Source: Ferrimonas sp048263965 (lineage in GTDB: Bacteria; Pseudomonadota; Gammaproteobacteria; Enterobacterales; Shewanellaceae). Taken from it: a stretch of DNA of 64,000 nt. Where the stretch lies: the NCBI RefSeq assembly GCF_048263965.1, contig NZ_JBLXDO010000011.1:77476-141475 (forward strand), given 5' to 3'. The position numbers and the translations under genes are program-made. Positions 62,020 to 64,000 of this stretch are shown piece by piece; position 1 is the first letter of the stretch, and each line of letters starts with the position of its first letter. Under the pieces are notes generated by a model that saw only the letters and a program-made list of their open reading frames with translations, was not told the origin of the DNA and did not search any database.

Positions 62020-63327
62020 ATGTCTGAAAAAATGCAAAAGAAAATGGGTCTGACTGCCAAGATTTTGATTGGCATGTTCGCCGGTATTGCCATCGGCGGA
62101 TTGTTGCGGGTCCTTTTCCCAGGCAGTGAGCTGGTAGAAACCTATCTGGTGGACGGCCTGTTCAGCGTTATCGGAAACATCTTCGTTTCCTCGCTGAAGA
62201 TGCTGGTGGTCCCCCTGGTATTTGTATCCCTGGTGTGTGGTACCGCCTCCCTGTCCGATCCGGGCAAACTGGGCCGCCTCGGTGGTAAAACCCTGGCGTT
62301 CTACCTGACCACCACCGCCATCGCCATCACCCTGGCGATCACCGCAGCCATCATCGTGCAGCCTGGCAACGCCTCTCTGGCGGCCGAAGGCCTGGCCTTT
62401 GATGCCAAAGCGGCGCCGCCGCTGAGCCAGGTGCTGGTGAACATTGTCCCCAGCAACCCCATCGATGCCATGGCCAAAGGCTCCATGCTGCAGATCATCG
62501 TCTTCGCCATCATCTTCGGCGTGGCCATCAGCCAGAGCGGCGAGCGTGGCGCCCGGGTGCGTAACTTCTTCGAAGACATCAACGAAGTGGTGATGAAGCT
62601 GGTCACCATCCTGATGCAGCTGGCCCCCTACGGCGTATTCGCCCTGATGGCCAAGCTGGCGCTGACCCTGGGTCTGGAAACCTTCGGAAGCGTCATCAAG
62701 TACTTCTTCCTGGTACTGGCGGTGCTGTTCATCCACGGTCTGGTGACCTACCCCACTCTGCTGAAGGTAACCACCGGCCTGAACCCCATCACCTTCCTGA
62801 AGAAGATGCGCAGTGTTCAGCTGTTCGCGTTCTCCACCGCCAGCTCCAATGCGACCCTGCCGGTAACCATTGAGAACGCCAACTACCGTCTGGGTGTGCA
62901 CAACAACATCAGCTCCTTCTCCCTGCCGCTGGGTGCCACCATCAACATGGACGGTACCGCCATCATGCAGGGTGTGGCCACGGTATTTATCGCCCAGGTG
63001 TTTGGCATCGATCTGACCATCGGTGACTACATCATGGTGATCATCACCGCCACCCTGGCCTCCATCGGCACCGCCGGTGTACCCGGCGTAGGCCTGGTGA
63101 TGCTGGCCATGGTACTGAACCAGGTTGGTCTGCCTGTTGAAGGTATCGCCCTGATCCTGGGTGTGGACCGCCTGCTGGATATGGTGCGTACCGCGGTGAA
63201 CGTGACCGGTGATGCCGCCGTCACCGTGATTGTGGCCAAGTCCGAAGGTGAGTTTGAGGCCGACGTCTACCACGATCCTCTGGCCGGCGCCGAACTGATG
63301 GGCGACCGCAAGCCTGACAACGCCTAA
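62020..63327 (+). CDS. Dicarboxylate/amino acid:cation symporter (DAACS family)
   Basis: Inner-membrane transporter of 435 aa, GltP/GltT/DctA-like. Family motifs: the Ser-rich HP1 tip FSTASSNATLP, the TM7 motif NMDGTAIMQG (NMDGT), HP2 GTAGVPGVGLVMLAMVL and the TM8 motif GVDRLLDMVRTAVNVTGD with the substrate-binding Asp/Arg/Asn residues. The substrate is probably glutamate/aspartate or a C4-dicarboxylate; the sequence does not decide. The SD AAGGAAG is 5 bp from the ATG. It has its own terminator. Confidence 0.94.
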   Translation: MSEKMQKKMGLTAKILIGMFAGIAIGGLLRVLFPGSELVETYLVDGLFSVIGNIFVSSLKMLVVPLVFVSLVCGTASLSDPGKLGRLGGKTLAFYLTTTAIAITLAITAAIIVQPGNASLAAEGLAFDAKAAPPLSQVLVNIVPSNPIDAMAKGSMLQIIVFAIIFGVAISQSGERGARVRNFFEDINEVVMKLVTILMQLAPYGVFALMAKLALTLGLETFGSVIKYFFLVLAVLFIHGLVTYPTLLKVTTGLNPITFLKKMRSVQLFAFSTASSNATLPVTIENANYRLGVHNNISSFSLPLGATINMDGTAIMQGVATVFIAQVFGIDLTIGDYIMVIITATLASIGTAGVPGVGLVMLAMVLNQVGLPVEGIALILGVDRLLDMVRTAVNVTGDAAVTVIVAKSEGEFEADVYHDPLAGAELMGDRKPDNA

Positions 63328-63344
63328 TCGCCAGTGAGAGTGAC

Positions 63345-63374
63345 AAAGGGCCCTACGGGGCCCTTTTGTTTTTC
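63345..63374 (+). terminator. Rho-independent terminator of the DAACS gene
   Basis: AAAGGGCCC-tacg-GGGCCCTTT followed by TGTTTTT. Confidence 0.9.
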
Positions 63375-63414
63375 TGAGCCTGGCGCTTGAAAGGGCGCTC
63401 AGAGTATCGAGCAT

Positions 63415-63453
63415 AAAGACACTGGGCTCCGGCGTTCGCCGGAGTGACTGTGC
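63415..63453. repeat. REP-like type A repeat, copy A5
   Basis: AAAGACACTGGGCTCCGGCG then TTCGCCGGAGTGACTGTGC, identical in its 39-bp core to A1 in the left cluster. It starts about 40 bp past the DAACS terminator. From here to the window end (about 590 bp) only repeats are seen and no credible gene. Confidence 0.85.
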
Positions 63454-63576
63454 GAGGGGGAGCGCCGCCGGATTGTTTTGGCTATGTGCGAATCTGCAAG
63501 TGCAGCTAAACAGGTATCCGTGCTTCATCGAGCAACCTCCCAGCACGCACTGCCGCCAGCGACAGCGCACTCCCCA

Positions 63577-63690
63577 ACCCACACGCACAATCGTCTTCCC
63601 GGCGCACGCCGGGATCCAGTGGCTTCAGAATTCCGCAGAGCCCTCGCGAACAAAGACGCTGGGCTCCGGCGTTCGCCGGAGTGACTGTGC
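63577..63690. repeat. Composite REP element B2-A6
   Basis: B2 63577-63625 and A6 63652-63690, again with a 26-bp gap. The 49-bp B core matches B1. The A core carries the intact CTCCGGCG-tt-CGCCGGAG palindrome. Confidence 0.87.
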
Positions 63691-63845
63691 TGGGGGAGGC
63701 GCCGCCGGGTTACATAGGCTCAGTGCGAACCTGCCAGATACACCACTCCCTGCTTATACGAGCCTTACCACTCCTCCGACTAACCCATGCATTCGAATAA
63801 CCTATCTTTCAGAACGCACAGCCGCCAGCTACAACGTACTCCCCA

Positions 63846-63959
63846 ACCCACACGCACAATCGTCTTCCCGGCGGACGCCGGGATCCAGTGGCTTCAGAAT
63901 TCCGCAGAGCCCTCGCGAGCAAAGACGCTGGGCTCCGGCGTTCGTCGGAGCAACTGTGC
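63846..63959. repeat. Composite REP element B3-A7
   Basis: B3 63846-63894 and A7 63921-63959, with a 26-bp gap. It repeats the B2-A6 unit 269 bp downstream and shares the flank CAGAATTCCGCAGAGCCCTC. A7 has drifted (TCGTCGGAGCAACTG). The array runs off the window end. Confidence 0.85.
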
Positions 63960-64000
63960 TAGGAGGAGCGCCGCAGGGTTGCATAGGCTCGGTGCGAATC

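Noticed and set aside
61978..63588. 536-codon open frame antisense to the DAACS gene, running into REP repeats
   Set aside because: The His/Gln/Gly-rich translation is typical of the antisense of a membrane protein, and its N-terminal part is repeat sequence.

Overview
The window is one continuous stretch of a GC-rich gammaproteobacterial chromosome. Gene content and order (mfd-csiV, ycfP, bepA-yfgD, hda-uraA-upp-purMN, apt-dnaX-ybaB-recR-htpG-adk-hemH-gsk, a Nap nitrate reductase, CSS-like EAL proteins, CRY-DASH plus an FeS-type photolyase) point to the Alteromonadales, most like Ferrimonas or Shewanella. The genus is an inference from GC content and gene content, not from a search. No rRNA, tRNA, insertion sequence, prophage or CRISPR array was seen.

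Layout. 1-7.3 kb: a partial gene end, mfd-csiV, acylphosphatase, ycfP and sdaA. 7.5-9.5 kb (minus): tusA-like, perM and queE. 9.9-21 kb: the bepA-yfgD-DUF2069 block, an unusual HELAH lipoprotein, hda, DUF2066, uraA, upp, then purM-purN-nagD; this keeps much of the E. coli yfgO-to-purN order. 21-25.4 kb: an M28 lipoprotein peptidase, an Spo0M-like protein and asnB. 25.6-33.7 kb: two paralogous membrane EAL phosphodiesterases bracketing a minus-strand napDAB-porin cluster. 33.7-39 kb: DUF3010, DUF3943, phospholipase A, a chemoreceptor and a DUF3313 lipoprotein. 39.1-42 kb: two overlapping photolyase/cryptochrome genes. 42-53.8 kb (minus): apt, dnaX, ybaB, recR, a LuxR-like protein without its HTH, htpG, cnoX, adk, hemH and gsk. 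53.9-56.6 kb (minus): a CheY-like regulator and a three-gene RiPP operon. 56.8-64 kb: dusC, a 1085-residue Ig-like lipoprotein and a DAACS symporter, the last two flanked on both sides by REP/BIME-like repeats.

The most interesting system is the 54.4-56.6 kb operon. It has a secreted precursor with twelve EGKCG motifs, a DUF692/MNIO multinuclear iron oxidase and a DUF2063 partner, with an intercistronic hairpin after the precursor gene. This is the architecture of the recently described HvfABC/bufferin copper-binding RiPPs, here with a long, homogenised repeat array and no adjacent DoxX-type gene. Other signals of note are a complete programmed -1 frameshift cassette in dnaX (Shine-Dalgarno, A AAA AAG, hairpin), a near-consensus sigma-32 promoter for htpG, a 7-2-7 NarP-like site and a perfect palindrome upstream of napD, a NapB that looks like a lipoprotein, and composite repeats with a fixed 26-bp internal spacing.
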